From DSYU01 sp963827605 (GTDB taxonomy: Bacteria > Chloroflexota > Anaerolineae > Anaerolineales > Anaerolineaceae): a stretch of 64,000 nucleotides of DNA. Below, in pieces: positions 33,939 to 41,605 of this stretch. The notes under the pieces are model-generated. The model was not told the origin of the DNA. It ran no database searches and saw nothing but the letters and a program-made list of their open reading frames with translations. The position numbers and the translations under genes were made by a program. How positions within the stretch are numbered: the stretch's first letter is position 1; each line of letters starts with the position of its first letter. Location: contig CAWHBK010000001.1 in assembly GCA_963827605.1 (NCBI GenBank), forward strand, positions 62,001 to 126,000. Reading direction: 5' to 3'.

Positions 33939-34209
33939 AAATCGCTTTTTATGGGGCCATTGCCTACCTGACCTTTGCATACTTGAAAAGCTTCCGGGCG
34001 AAGCTGCTGGTGTCAATTGGCGCTCTATTGATTACCGGGTTCATTGGCTTCAGCTGGTTGTATCTGGGGGTCCACAATATCACGGACGTTCTGGTTGGGC
34101 GGCAGGCATGACATGGCTAGCGGTGTGTATTCTTATGGATCAACTTCGCCGGTTTTTCAGCCTGTCAAGGCGCTCTCACCAACTCAATTCGAACAACCAG
34201 CAGGCCTGA
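33939..34209 (+). pseudogene. PAP2 phosphatase remnant (C-terminal third, frameshifted)
   Basis: An open phase without start encodes FYGAIAYLTFAYLKSFRAKL and then GFSWLYLGVHNITDVLVG. This matches the end of PAP2 lipid phosphatases, including the motif-3 His and Asp, but with Trp where the family has Arg (SR-x-YLGVH). The PSGH motif and everything before it are missing. Just after DVLVG the phase is lost, and the +1 frame continues the family pattern (AAGMTWLAVCI) to a stop at 34207-34209. It is a gene fragment, not a functional enzyme. Confidence 0.75.
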
Positions 34210-34230
34210 TTCCATCGTCAAGGAATAAAT

Positions 34231-34351
34231 CGCGGCTGTCTCAAAAGAGCATTGAGGCAGCATCGACCGTTATTTATAGCCGTAAAGGGTTCAAAAAACC
34301 GGCACATGTGCCGGTTTTTTGAACCCTTTACGCTTTTGAGACAGCTGCCGC
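34231..34351. mobile_element. MITE-like element with a 52-bp perfect palindrome
   Basis: Outer inverted repeats GCGGCTGTCTCAAAAG (34232-34247) and its near-complement ending at 34351 (a three-base bulge) resemble insertion-sequence ends. Inside, 34281-34332 is a perfect palindrome of 26-bp arms around ACCGGCACATGTGCCGGT, with T6/A6 runs that would also work as a terminator in both directions. No transposase is present, so this looks like a non-autonomous element. Confidence 0.6.
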
Positions 34352-34426
34352 TCAGGACTCGAGGCCCAGACAACGATCAAGCGCCTGCGTGCGCCACATC
34401 CAGCGGATCAGGAATGCCCACAATCC

Positions 34427-35098
34427 TTAATAATCCAGCCCCTCTTCACGGCGCAGTCTGCGTGACTCGAACAGCCGACAGGCCAGCATGCCAAAAGCGA
34501 ATCCGCCGACATGCGCCATGTAAGCCACGCCCCCGTCCGCGCCAATATTCACATCAGCCAGCGCTCCTACCCCACTGAACAACTGGGTCAGGAACCATAC
34601 CCCTTCCAGCAGGACGGCAGGCAAGAAGGTGACCCGCCCAAACCGGCCAAAAAAGACCAGGGTGCGGATCTGGTCCGTCGGGTAGGTGACCAGGAAAGCG
34701 CCCATCACCGCGGCAATCGCGCCACTGGCGCCCAGGTGCAGGATCGTGGAGGTGGGGTCGACGGCCACCTGCGCAAACGTGGCAGCCAGGCCGCCCAGGA
34801 TATAGAAAATCAGGAACTTCCCTGATCCCATCACATCCTCAATTTCTGGCCCGAACGCCCAGAAAAAGACCATGTTCCCGATAATATGCTCCCAGCCGCC
34901 ATGCATGAACATGGAAGTAAAGATGGTGATCATGCCATGCGTGGTCCAGATATTGGCTGGAATAAGCGACCAGTAATTAATAAAATCCTCGCCGCCGATC
35001 AGTTCCAGGATAAAAACAAATACATTGACGCCGATGATCGCCAGGGTCATCTGAGGAAAATGGATGGGGCGACGTGACGCATCTCCAAGTGGAATCAT
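34427..35098 (-). CDS. Rhomboid-family intramembrane serine protease
   Basis: A 223-residue protein with about six transmembrane helices. The catalytic serine is in GASGAIAAVMG near residue 125 and the catalytic histidine in AHVGGFAFGML near residue 193. The conserved HGGWEHIIGNMVFFWAFG block, with His and Asn in the second helix, is also present. It cleaves transmembrane substrates within the bilayer. AAAGGAG precedes the ATG. It is divergent from the PRC-barrel gene at 35357, and an arm of the palindromic promoter element faces it at 35146-35190. A link to membrane protein quality control alongside FtsH is plausible. Confidence 0.93.
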   Translation of the reverse strand: MIPLGDASRRPIHFPQMTLAIIGVNVFVFILELIGGEDFINYWSLIPANIWTTHGMITIFTSMFMHGGWEHIIGNMVFFWAFGPEIEDVMGSGKFLIFYILGGLAATFAQVAVDPTSTILHLGASGAIAAVMGAFLVTYPTDQIRTLVFFGRFGRVTFLPAVLLEGVWFLTQLFSGVGALADVNIGADGGVAYMAHVGGFAFGMLACRLFESRRLRREEGLDY

Positions 35099-35145
35099 AT
35101 CTGTGCTCCTTTAGAAACTCCAAAATCTTGTTCCTTATAAAGCTC

Positions 35146-35190
35146 AAGATACGCATTCCGCTCTTGATGAACATGAATCTAAAGTGTCAT
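35146..35190 (-). promoter_or_regulatory. Palindromic promoter-like element, copy 4, minus-strand arm
   Basis: Read on the minus strand: a CACTTT at 35181-35186 preceded by a weak second repeat, AGATTCATG ending at 35172, 20 bases, then TATCTT (35146-35151) in GCGTATCTT. The rhomboid start codon is about 48 bases beyond. Confidence 0.55.
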
Positions 35191-35202
35191 TTTCGTGATA
35201 TT

Positions 35203-35256
35203 AGCACTTTTATGACACTTTGGATGCATGCAAGTTCATCTCACGTTACGTATGCT
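35203..35256 (+). promoter_or_regulatory. Palindromic promoter-like element, copy 4, plus-strand arm
   Basis: CACTTT at 35205 and 35216 (11-bp period), GGATGCATG ending at 35230, 20 bases, TATGCT (35251-35256) in ACGTATGCT. It faces the PRC-barrel/BON/FtsH genes. The arms are only about 15 bases apart here. Confidence 0.65.
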
Positions 35257-35356
35257 AGGTTCAACCAAATTAGAGAGGATAAGGTTTGGCGGGTTATGGC
35301 CCTTGTAGAGCAAGGGTAGCCCGGTAAATTGAATCTAGAAAAGGATCTCAACAGAC

Positions 35357-35968
35357 ATGATTGATCTTCCTACGAATGCTGAAGTGAGTTGTTCGGACGG
35401 CGTTGCTGGAGTCGTTACATATGTCGTCAGCAATCCGATTAACCACCAGTTGACTCACCTGGTTGTACAAAGCGACCTGCCACCACATTACGAATATTTC
35501 GTGCCGATCGAACAGGTGGAAGAGACCACACCGAACCTGATCAGGTTGAAATGCGCCCAAGAAGATTTATTTCAGATGGAGCTTTTTAAATACGAGGAAT
35601 ATCTTCCTACGGAGGTGCGCAGCCATCTATCCTGGCCTTATTGCCTTCCTTTGCCAGGGGCAATTCCAGAAGAGGTGAATTATATTCCCGTGGAATATCA
35701 GAACCTCCCACCAGGGGAGCGCATCGTGCGGCGCGGAGCCTGTGTAGAAGCCATTGATGGGACCATCGGCCAGGTGGAAGAATTGCTGATTAACGCGAAC
35801 AATATGCAGGTCACGCACCTGGTACTGCTGGAGCAGCATTTCTTGAAAAAAAGGGAAATTACCATCCCTGTTTCGCTCATTGACCACGCTGATGAAAACA
35901 AAGTTTACCTGAAGGTGGACCGACAGAGCATCGAAGCGCTGCCAACAACGCCTATCCAACGTTGGTAG
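35357..35968 (+). CDS. PRC-barrel domain protein (paralogue)
   Basis: A 203-residue paralogue of the 32226 protein, with the same two-domain layout: MIDLPTNAEVSCSDGVAGVVTYVV with LTHLVVQSD, then GACVEAIDGTIGQVEELLINANNMQVTHLVLLE. The middle linker is less acidic. The N-terminal codons are near-identical to the first copy, which indicates a fairly recent duplication. ATG at 35357 follows AAAAGGATCTCAACAGAC. It is followed after 150 bases by the BON-domain gene. Confidence 0.85.
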   Translation: MIDLPTNAEVSCSDGVAGVVTYVVSNPINHQLTHLVVQSDLPPHYEYFVPIEQVEETTPNLIRLKCAQEDLFQMELFKYEEYLPTEVRSHLSWPYCLPLPGAIPEEVNYIPVEYQNLPPGERIVRRGACVEAIDGTIGQVEELLINANNMQVTHLVLLEQHFLKKREITIPVSLIDHADENKVYLKVDRQSIEALPTTPIQRW

Positions 35969-36115
35969 CGATAAATGAGCCTTTTCTACCACTTTCGTTG
36001 CATGACAGCCATTTTCTGGGCTGGTATCCTTCAATAGAAACGAGAAGCGTTTGGAACACAGTTTTAGACCGCTCATACAGAACAAGCGCACCATTCAAAA
36101 GATGAGGTGTAAAAA

Positions 36116-37021
36116 ATGGCAGCACAGAAAGCAAGCATAAAACAGATCCATCGCCCAGATGAAGAAATTCTGGAGGATATCTGGCAGTTGGTCTGGAAGG
36201 AGGAAACGATCCGAGCCATTGACAGCCATGATATTTCGGTAGATGTCGAGAGTGGACAGATCTGCCTATCCGGCCATGTGTCAAACGATAACAACAATCA
36301 ACGGATTGAAGAGATGGCCTGGTCGATCCCTGGGATTGTCGCGGTCCATAATCATCTGGTCACCGATCACGATCTGAGCATCCAGGTAGCCGAGGCGCTT
36401 GGCGACGATAAACGCACCCGTTCGTTTGTATTACCGGTATCCTGCTTCCATGGCTGGGTTGAGTTGGGCGGCATGGTCCCAAACCACGACATCCAGCGCG
36501 CCGCAGAAGCAGCAGCAGCCAGCGTTCCAGCAGTGCGGGGCGTGATCCTGCTGCCCAATATCATGAGCGAACATGGCGCTCTGAAGCATGCCGCTGCGGC
36601 GCTGGATGCCGTCCAGCCGGGCATTGGTGTGCGGGTATATGGGGCTGATGAGACCGAAGGGACGGTTTACCAGGTGGTGATCAACCCGCAGAACCGCCTC
36701 GTCACCCATGCGATTGTTCGCGTTAAACACAAACACACCAGCGATGGCCGGCAAACGTGGTGTGACTATCTTGTGCCAGTTGATTCTATGCAGGTCGTGG
36801 ATGCAGGAGGGATCTTCTTGAGCCATGAGACGAATGTCATCCAACCGTTCCCCGTTTTCAACTCCGCGAATTATCCCTTTGCACCGCTCACCTGGCAGCC
36901 CCCATACCCCTATGTAGTTGGCAGTGTTCGCTGGCCGTGCCATGGGCAAGCGAAAGTTGATCAACGGAACGCAGCAAATGTAGTGAAAGCAGAGCTAGAG
37001 AACGAACTCAGTCGTATGTAA
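36116..37021 (+). CDS. BON-domain protein with PRC-barrel-like C-terminus
   Basis: A 301-residue protein. Two BON-like units are visible: residues ~20-85 (DISVDVESGQICLSGHVSN, then WSIPGIVAVHNHL) and ~90-160 (SCFHGWVELGGMVPNHD with VPAVRGVILLPN). BON domains bind phospholipid or peptidoglycan-associated surfaces. The last ~110 residues resemble a PRC-barrel (GTVYQVVINPQNRLVTHAIVRV) and end in a Pro-rich WQPPYPYVVG segment. There is no signal peptide, so it is presumably cytoplasmic and membrane-associated. ATG at 36116 follows GATGAGGTGTAAAAA. It is 24 bases upstream of ftsH, probably co-transcribed. Confidence 0.83.
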   Translation: MAAQKASIKQIHRPDEEILEDIWQLVWKEETIRAIDSHDISVDVESGQICLSGHVSNDNNNQRIEEMAWSIPGIVAVHNHLVTDHDLSIQVAEALGDDKRTRSFVLPVSCFHGWVELGGMVPNHDIQRAAEAAAASVPAVRGVILLPNIMSEHGALKHAAAALDAVQPGIGVRVYGADETEGTVYQVVINPQNRLVTHAIVRVKHKHTSDGRQTWCDYLVPVDSMQVVDAGGIFLSHETNVIQPFPVFNSANYPFAPLTWQPPYPYVVGSVRWPCHGQAKVDQRNAANVVKAELENELSRM

Positions 37022-37045
37022 TCCTCAAATTTAGGAGATAAGGAA

Positions 37046-38428
37046 ATGAACAAACCAAGAATTCCTTTCAACAATGTTGAAGGTGATGACAAAAAGAACG
37101 ATAAACAAAACCAGGATCTGCGGAAAAAGCAGACTCAATTAGCGCTCAGCTACCTGATCTTCAACCTGATCGGGTTGTGGCTGTTCCAGCAATTTATCTT
37201 AAACCCCCTGATCATTCGCGAGACGCAGATCCCCTACAGCGAATTCAAAGCGAAGATCCAGTCGGGTCAAATCGTTTCGGTGACCCTCAGCACCGACCGG
37301 TATGTAGGCAGCATGAAAAACCCCAACTCGCAGGATGGAAAAGATCAGACGATCCCCTTCACCGTGACCGCCATGCCCAACGGCGACCCCACCTTGATCG
37401 AGGAGTTGGACAAGGCCGGGATCACTTACCAGGTCAGCCCACCGCCCAGCCCAGTGGGCAGCTTCCTGATGGCTTACGGTCTGCCCCTGCTGTTGATTGG
37501 CGGGATCTATTACCTGGGCTACCGCCAGATGGCCAAAGGCGGCACGGGGATGGGCGCTAGCGGAATGTTCGGAGTAGGCAAGAGTAAAGCCAAAGAGGTC
37601 CAACCAGAAACCATCGGCATCACCTACAAGGACGTGGGCGGGGTAGATGAAGCGATTGCCGAACTGCAGGAGACGATCCAGTTCCTCAAATCTCCCGAGA
37701 AATTCTCGAACCTCGGCGGGCAGATCCCGAAGGGCGTCCTGTTGGTTGGCCCTCCAGGAACCGGCAAAACCTTGCTGGCCAAGGCCACGGCCGGCGAAGC
37801 AGGGGTGCCGTTCTTCGAAACTAGCGGCTCGGAATTCATCGAGATGTTTGTGGGAGTGGGCGCGGCCCGCGTGCGCGATCTGTTTGACCAGGCCCGCAAA
37901 GCCGCTCCCTCGGTGATCTTCATCGATGAGATCGATGCGATCGGCCAGTCGCGCGGCGGCGCCGTGCGGATGGGCGGAAATGATGAGCGCGAACAGACCC
38001 TCAACCAATTACTGGCCGAAATCGACGGGTTCCATAACGACAATACCAAACCGGTCATCATCATGGCCGCCACGAACCGCCCCGAGGTGCTCGACCCGGC
38101 CCTCTTGCGCGCCGGGCGCTTCGACCGCCAGATCACCGTCTCTGCGCCTGACCTGACCGGCCGGCTGCAAATCCTGCGCATTCACAGCAAGAACATTAAG
38201 CTTGCGTCCGACTTCGACCTGGAGCGCGCCGCCCGCATCACCCCCGGCTTCAGCGGGGCCGACCTGGCTAACGTGATGAACGAAGCCGCCCTGATTGCCG
38301 CCCGCCGCAGCGCACCGGCAGTGTCCGATACCGGACTTCGAAGCTGCCATCGAACGGGTGGTCGCCGGGCCAGAAAAGAGATCCCGGGTGATGAACGAGC
38401 AGGAACGCACCACCGTGGCCTACCATGA
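37046..38428 (+). CDS. ftsH: ATP-dependent zinc metalloprotease FtsH, N-terminal and AAA+ part
   Basis: Membrane-bound AAA+ protease that degrades damaged membrane and regulatory proteins. Two transmembrane helices (~residues 30-50 and ~140-160) flank the periplasmic FtsH_ext domain. The AAA+ module has Walker A GPPGTGKT (~residue 235), Walker B VIFIDEIDAIG, and the SRH arginine block ATNRPEVLDPALLRAGRFDRQ. After APAVS the phase is lost. Removing G38327 gives VSIPDFEAAIERVVAG, which is the normal family sequence, and joins the protease part. AGGAGATAAGGAA precedes the ATG. The intact protein would be about 650 residues, the usual FtsH length. Confidence 0.93.
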   Translation: MNKPRIPFNNVEGDDKKNDKQNQDLRKKQTQLALSYLIFNLIGLWLFQQFILNPLIIRETQIPYSEFKAKIQSGQIVSVTLSTDRYVGSMKNPNSQDGKDQTIPFTVTAMPNGDPTLIEELDKAGITYQVSPPPSPVGSFLMAYGLPLLLIGGIYYLGYRQMAKGGTGMGASGMFGVGKSKAKEVQPETIGITYKDVGGVDEAIAELQETIQFLKSPEKFSNLGGQIPKGVLLVGPPGTGKTLLAKATAGEAGVPFFETSGSEFIEMFVGVGAARVRDLFDQARKAAPSVIFIDEIDAIGQSRGGAVRMGGNDEREQTLNQLLAEIDGFHNDNTKPVIIMAATNRPEVLDPALLRAGRFDRQITVSAPDLTGRLQILRIHSKNIKLASDFDLERAARITPGFSGADLANVMNEAALIAARRSAPAVSDTGLRSCHRTGGRRARKEIPGDERAGTHHRGLP

Positions 38429-38996
38429 GAGCGGTCACGCACTGGTAGCCGAACTGCTGCCCAATACCGACCCGGTGGCCAAGGTCAGCATTGTGCCCCA
38501 CGGTCGCGGTGCGCTGGGCTATACCATGCAGATGCCCACCGAAGATCGCTACCTGCTCTCACGTGAAGAGCTGGAGAACCGCATCGCGGTTATGCTGGGT
38601 GGACGCGCCGCTGAACTGGTGGTGTTCAATGTGATCAGCACCGGCGCGAGCGATGACATTCAGCGCGCCAGCCAGGTAGCGCGGCGGATGGTGACCGAGT
38701 TCGGCATGAGCCCCAAACTGGGCGTGGTGCGCTATGCCACCCAGCAGTATCAGTTCCTGGAGAGCAATGACAACAGCGCCAGCGCCAGTCCGGAGACCCT
38801 CAAGTTGATCGACGAGGAAGTCCAGCGCATCACCACCGAGCAGTACGAACGCGCGCAGCAGTTGCTCAAGGATCACCGATTCGCTTTGGAGCGCTTATCG
38901 CAGCAGTTGTTGAAGACGGAAACCGTCGACGGCGAGGCAGTCAAGCAGTCGCTGGCGAGTGAAAAGATAAACATCAACGAGCCTGTTGCAGCATAG
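38328..38996 (+). CDS. ftsH: FtsH, C-terminal zinc-protease part (shifted frame)
   Basis: Continuation of the 37046 gene after the one-base insertion. It holds the zinc-binding catalytic motif HESGH (AYHESGHALVAELL), the VSIVPHGRGALGYT loop, and GGRAAE, the motif that precedes the third zinc ligand (the Asp in GASDDIQRAS). The C-terminus ends in a short charged tail. All protease residues are intact, so the gene is probably functional if the single insertion is an error. Confidence 0.92.
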   Translation: MPDFEAAIERVVAGPEKRSRVMNEQERTTVAYHESGHALVAELLPNTDPVAKVSIVPHGRGALGYTMQMPTEDRYLLSREELENRIAVMLGGRAAELVVFNVISTGASDDIQRASQVARRMVTEFGMSPKLGVVRYATQQYQFLESNDNSASASPETLKLIDEEVQRITTEQYERAQQLLKDHRFALERLSQQLLKTETVDGEAVKQSLASEKININEPVAA

Positions 38997-39105
38997 AACT
39001 TTGTCAATCATGCTTTGATCGGTGGACCAATGCCTTCCTCATGGATCAGCAGAAGGTTTACATCGGTCAAAGCGTGATTTACAGCCGAATTGAAAGAAAG
39101 TTTTT

Positions 39106-39231
39106 ATGTCGAATCCTGTAATGATCTTAACCGATAGCAGCGCGTATCTGCCTGCCAATTTAGTCGCCCACTACCCCATTCGCGTTATACCGCTCACGCT
39201 CGCCTGGGATGGCGTGGACATGCAAGCCTAG
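39106..39231 (+). pseudogene. DegV-family protein stub (41 codons)
   Basis: A short frame MSNPVMILTDSSAYLPANLV continuing to YPIRVIPLTLAWDGVD and a TAG. This is the exact N-terminus of DegV fatty-acid-binding proteins, including the TDSSAYLP lipid-binding loop. The remaining ~240 residues are absent; the next gene is unrelated. It is a truncated remnant, with the break point just after 39225. Confidence 0.7.
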
Positions 39232-39340
39232 GGATCTCAATCGTTTTTTTGGGTCAATTGGCAGTCGCCTTAATTGTTATTGCTCGTTGGACCTCCGACC
39301 AGGACAAAAAATAGGTCGTGAAATTGTAGGGATGGGTTTT

Positions 39341-40135
39341 ATGGACAAGTTTCTTGTGGTTGTATTTGACTGTGAGCCCCAGGCTAACGAAGGCGCCAGG
39401 GCGCTTCATGATTTGGATCGTGAAGGCTGCATCCGTCTATATGCAATGTCTGTGATCGCCAGAGATACCAACGGAAAAGTTGTGGTGATACAGCCGGGTG
39501 AAATGGGCTCTATTGGAACAGGCATCGGGTTGCTTACCTGGAGTTTGAACAGTCTGTTTAATGGATCCAATCGGTTGGATCTCGGCCAAGAGACGTTTGG
39601 CGGCCCGCTTTATGATCTGGCAAAGTGCGGGGTCGGCGAAGATTTCCTGTGTGAAGTTGGGAATTCCTTGATACCGGGCAAAGCAGCCGTTTTGGCTGAA
39701 GTTTGGGAGGAAGGGATTTTACTGGTCGACACGCGCATGGAGCGCTTGAATGGCGTCGTCTACCGCCGAATTCGCAGGGAAATTTTGACCTCATTGATCA
39801 AAAGAGACATTGCAGTGCTTCGAGCTGAGCTTGACGAATTGGAAGCCGAACAGGATCGGCCAACCAGGAAATCCAGAGGAAAGCTTCAGAGAAAGATCGA
39901 TACGACCCGAGACAAACTGAAAGCGATGCAAATCGGTATTCAGGCAAGAATCGAGGCCAGCCAGCAAGAGACGAAAGCAAAGATCGATTCCCTGCAGGAA
40001 CAGGCAGGCAAGGCGCTGGGTGACAGGAAATCCAGGATGGAGCGGCGCATCGCTGAACTACGAGCTGAGCAGGAGCGGCGTAGCGATCTGTTAAAGCAAG
40101 CACAGGAACTGATTAAAGAGTCCTTGATTGTGTAA
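39341..40135 (+). CDS. DUF1269 family protein with coiled coil (paralogue)
   Basis: A 264-residue paralogue of the 32952 protein: DKFLVVVFDCEPQANEGARAL at the N-terminus, a degenerate hydrophobic hairpin (GTGIGLLTWSLNSLFNG, without the glycine-rich stretch of the first copy), VDTRMERLNGVVYRR, and a matching coiled-coil tail ending in RRSDLLKQAQELIKES. ATG at 39341 is chosen for its AGGG nine bases upstream. The upstream open frame overlaps the DegV stub. Loss of the glycine hairpin may mean altered membrane contact. It ends the duplicated part of the stress island. Confidence 0.83.
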   Translation: MDKFLVVVFDCEPQANEGARALHDLDREGCIRLYAMSVIARDTNGKVVVIQPGEMGSIGTGIGLLTWSLNSLFNGSNRLDLGQETFGGPLYDLAKCGVGEDFLCEVGNSLIPGKAAVLAEVWEEGILLVDTRMERLNGVVYRRIRREILTSLIKRDIAVLRAELDELEAEQDRPTRKSRGKLQRKIDTTRDKLKAMQIGIQARIEASQQETKAKIDSLQEQAGKALGDRKSRMERRIAELRAEQERRSDLLKQAQELIKESLIV

Positions 40136-40160
40136 CTTTCAAAAAGACAAAAAGCAATGA

Positions 40161-40454
40161 TTGATTAATTATGAGACCCCTGCTTCCGTTTCTCTCAATA
40201 TCGATCGTCTGGAAGCAGCGGGATATGTTGACTTTGACGCCGCTCAATATGCGCCACCGCCCGCTGATTGGCTGCCACCCTATCCTTACCGCAGAGAAGA
40301 TATTCTATTCAAAATAACAACCAGAAGGTTGCATAAACAGGGTAACCACATTGCCATTAGCGAGCAGATTACTACTATGGAGCAGGAATTCAGGGAAGTT
40401 GATAATTTCAATCCTTCGAGGGAGATGAGGAACGGTCTTAACGCTGCTCGTTGA
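40161..40454 (+). pseudogene. Possible PRC/BON-type C-terminal fragment
   Basis: A 97-codon frame with a TTG start. Its middle (AAQYAPPPADWLPPYPYRRED) resembles the Pro-rich tail of the BON/PRC protein at 36116 (PFAPLTWQPPYPYVVG), and the bases before it (ATGATTGAT) match the start of the PRC-barrel genes. It looks like a collapsed third PRC-barrel copy. The 3' end overlaps the convergent LysR gene by 17 bases, so the downstream part may not be coding. Confidence 0.35.
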
Positions 40455-41346
40455 TAACCATCAAATGCTTTACATCTTGTGCGATCTGGCGGAGTTCCTG
40501 GAGCCAGGGCAAATGCCTGTCCTCTTTCCATTCCAACGCCACCTCAATCCTCACCAACGGCTCGACCAGCGGACAGTAAACGACTTCTTCGGTAAGGAGG
40601 TTCCTCAGGCTGCTCGAAACCAGCGCCACGCCAAGCCCTGCCGCCACCAGGCTAATCAAGGCCGCCTCGTTTGCCGCTTCCTGGACAATGGTAGGGCTAA
40701 ACCCGGCCAGGCGGCAGAGTGATATGAGATCGTCGAACAACTCACGATGCAACCCACGAGCATACATCACAAATGACTCACCGGCCAATTCGCGGAGGGA
40801 AATCGTTCCTTGATGAGCCAGCGGATGATTTTTGGGCAGCGCAACCACCCCTTTATCCTGATAGATCCTTTCATGCGCCAAACCAGACATGATCATACCA
40901 ATTGACGAAACGATACCAATATCAATATCCTCGTTGAGAAGCTGGCGTTCCAGGGCGGGTGGCGTTAACTCAAAAAGCACTAATTCGATATCTGGGAAGC
41001 GTTCGCGAAACTGGCGAATGATCGGCGGCATAACATTACATAGGGTATTGATGGTATAGCCGATAATCAGCTTTCCATGCTCGCCGCGGGCGATGCGTTG
41101 AGCTAAGTCAACGCCCCGATCGATCCGATTCAGCCCGGCTCGCACCTCAGCCAACATCGCCTCGCCTGCGGGGGTGAGCGCCACCGAGCGTGTGGTGCGC
41201 TCGAACAGCTTAACGCCCAACTCATCTTCTAACTGCTTGATTTGAAAACTCAGTGGTTGCTGAGCAATGTGGAGTTGCTCGGCCGCCCGCCCAAAGTGTA
41301 AGGTTTCCGCAACCTTTAAAAAATAGTGCAATTGACGCAGTTCCAT
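40438..41346 (-). CDS. LysR-family transcriptional regulator
   Basis: A 302-residue regulator with a standard N-terminal winged helix (MELRQLHYFLKVAETLHFGRAAEQLHIAQQPLSFQIKQLE) and a two-lobed LysR substrate-binding domain from about residue 90. CTGGAGGGAGCA precedes the ATG. It is divergent from the HD-GYP gene, with 259 bases between. Two ATCGATT repeats at 41383-41389 and 41404-41410, 21 bases apart, lie upstream of its start and might be its own binding site (weak evidence). The inducer and target genes are not apparent. Confidence 0.93.
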   Translation of the reverse strand: MELRQLHYFLKVAETLHFGRAAEQLHIAQQPLSFQIKQLEDELGVKLFERTTRSVALTPAGEAMLAEVRAGLNRIDRGVDLAQRIARGEHGKLIIGYTINTLCNVMPPIIRQFRERFPDIELVLFELTPPALERQLLNEDIDIGIVSSIGMIMSGLAHERIYQDKGVVALPKNHPLAHQGTISLRELAGESFVMYARGLHRELFDDLISLCRLAGFSPTIVQEAANEAALISLVAAGLGVALVSSSLRNLLTEEVVYCPLVEPLVRIEVALEWKEDRHLPWLQELRQIAQDVKHLMVINEQR

Positions 41347-41605
41347 TGCTCCCTCCAGGAGATATCAACAGATCAATTATACATCGATTGAATGTAAATC
41401 CTTATCGATTTGGTGTTTAACATTTGGCAATCATTTGCTTAGAATAACTAAGCGCTCAAAGGGCCCTTAACAATGACTTCATTTGAGAGCAACTGTGAAC
41501 AAAGTCAAGGCTCTACTCGCTGCGTGGCACGAAGTTTAGGGGTGGCAACTGAGTACAGCAACTTAATCAGATAAAACCAGCGGCTTTCACCGTTGTATTA
41601 AGAGT

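Noticed and set aside
37199..38008. A 269-codon minus-strand open frame inside ftsH
   Set aside because: Antisense to the FtsH AAA+ domain; an artefact of GC-rich codon usage.
38321..38335. Programmed ribosomal frameshifting in ftsH
   Set aside because: There is no slippery heptamer or downstream structure at the site, and a single inserted base explains it more simply.
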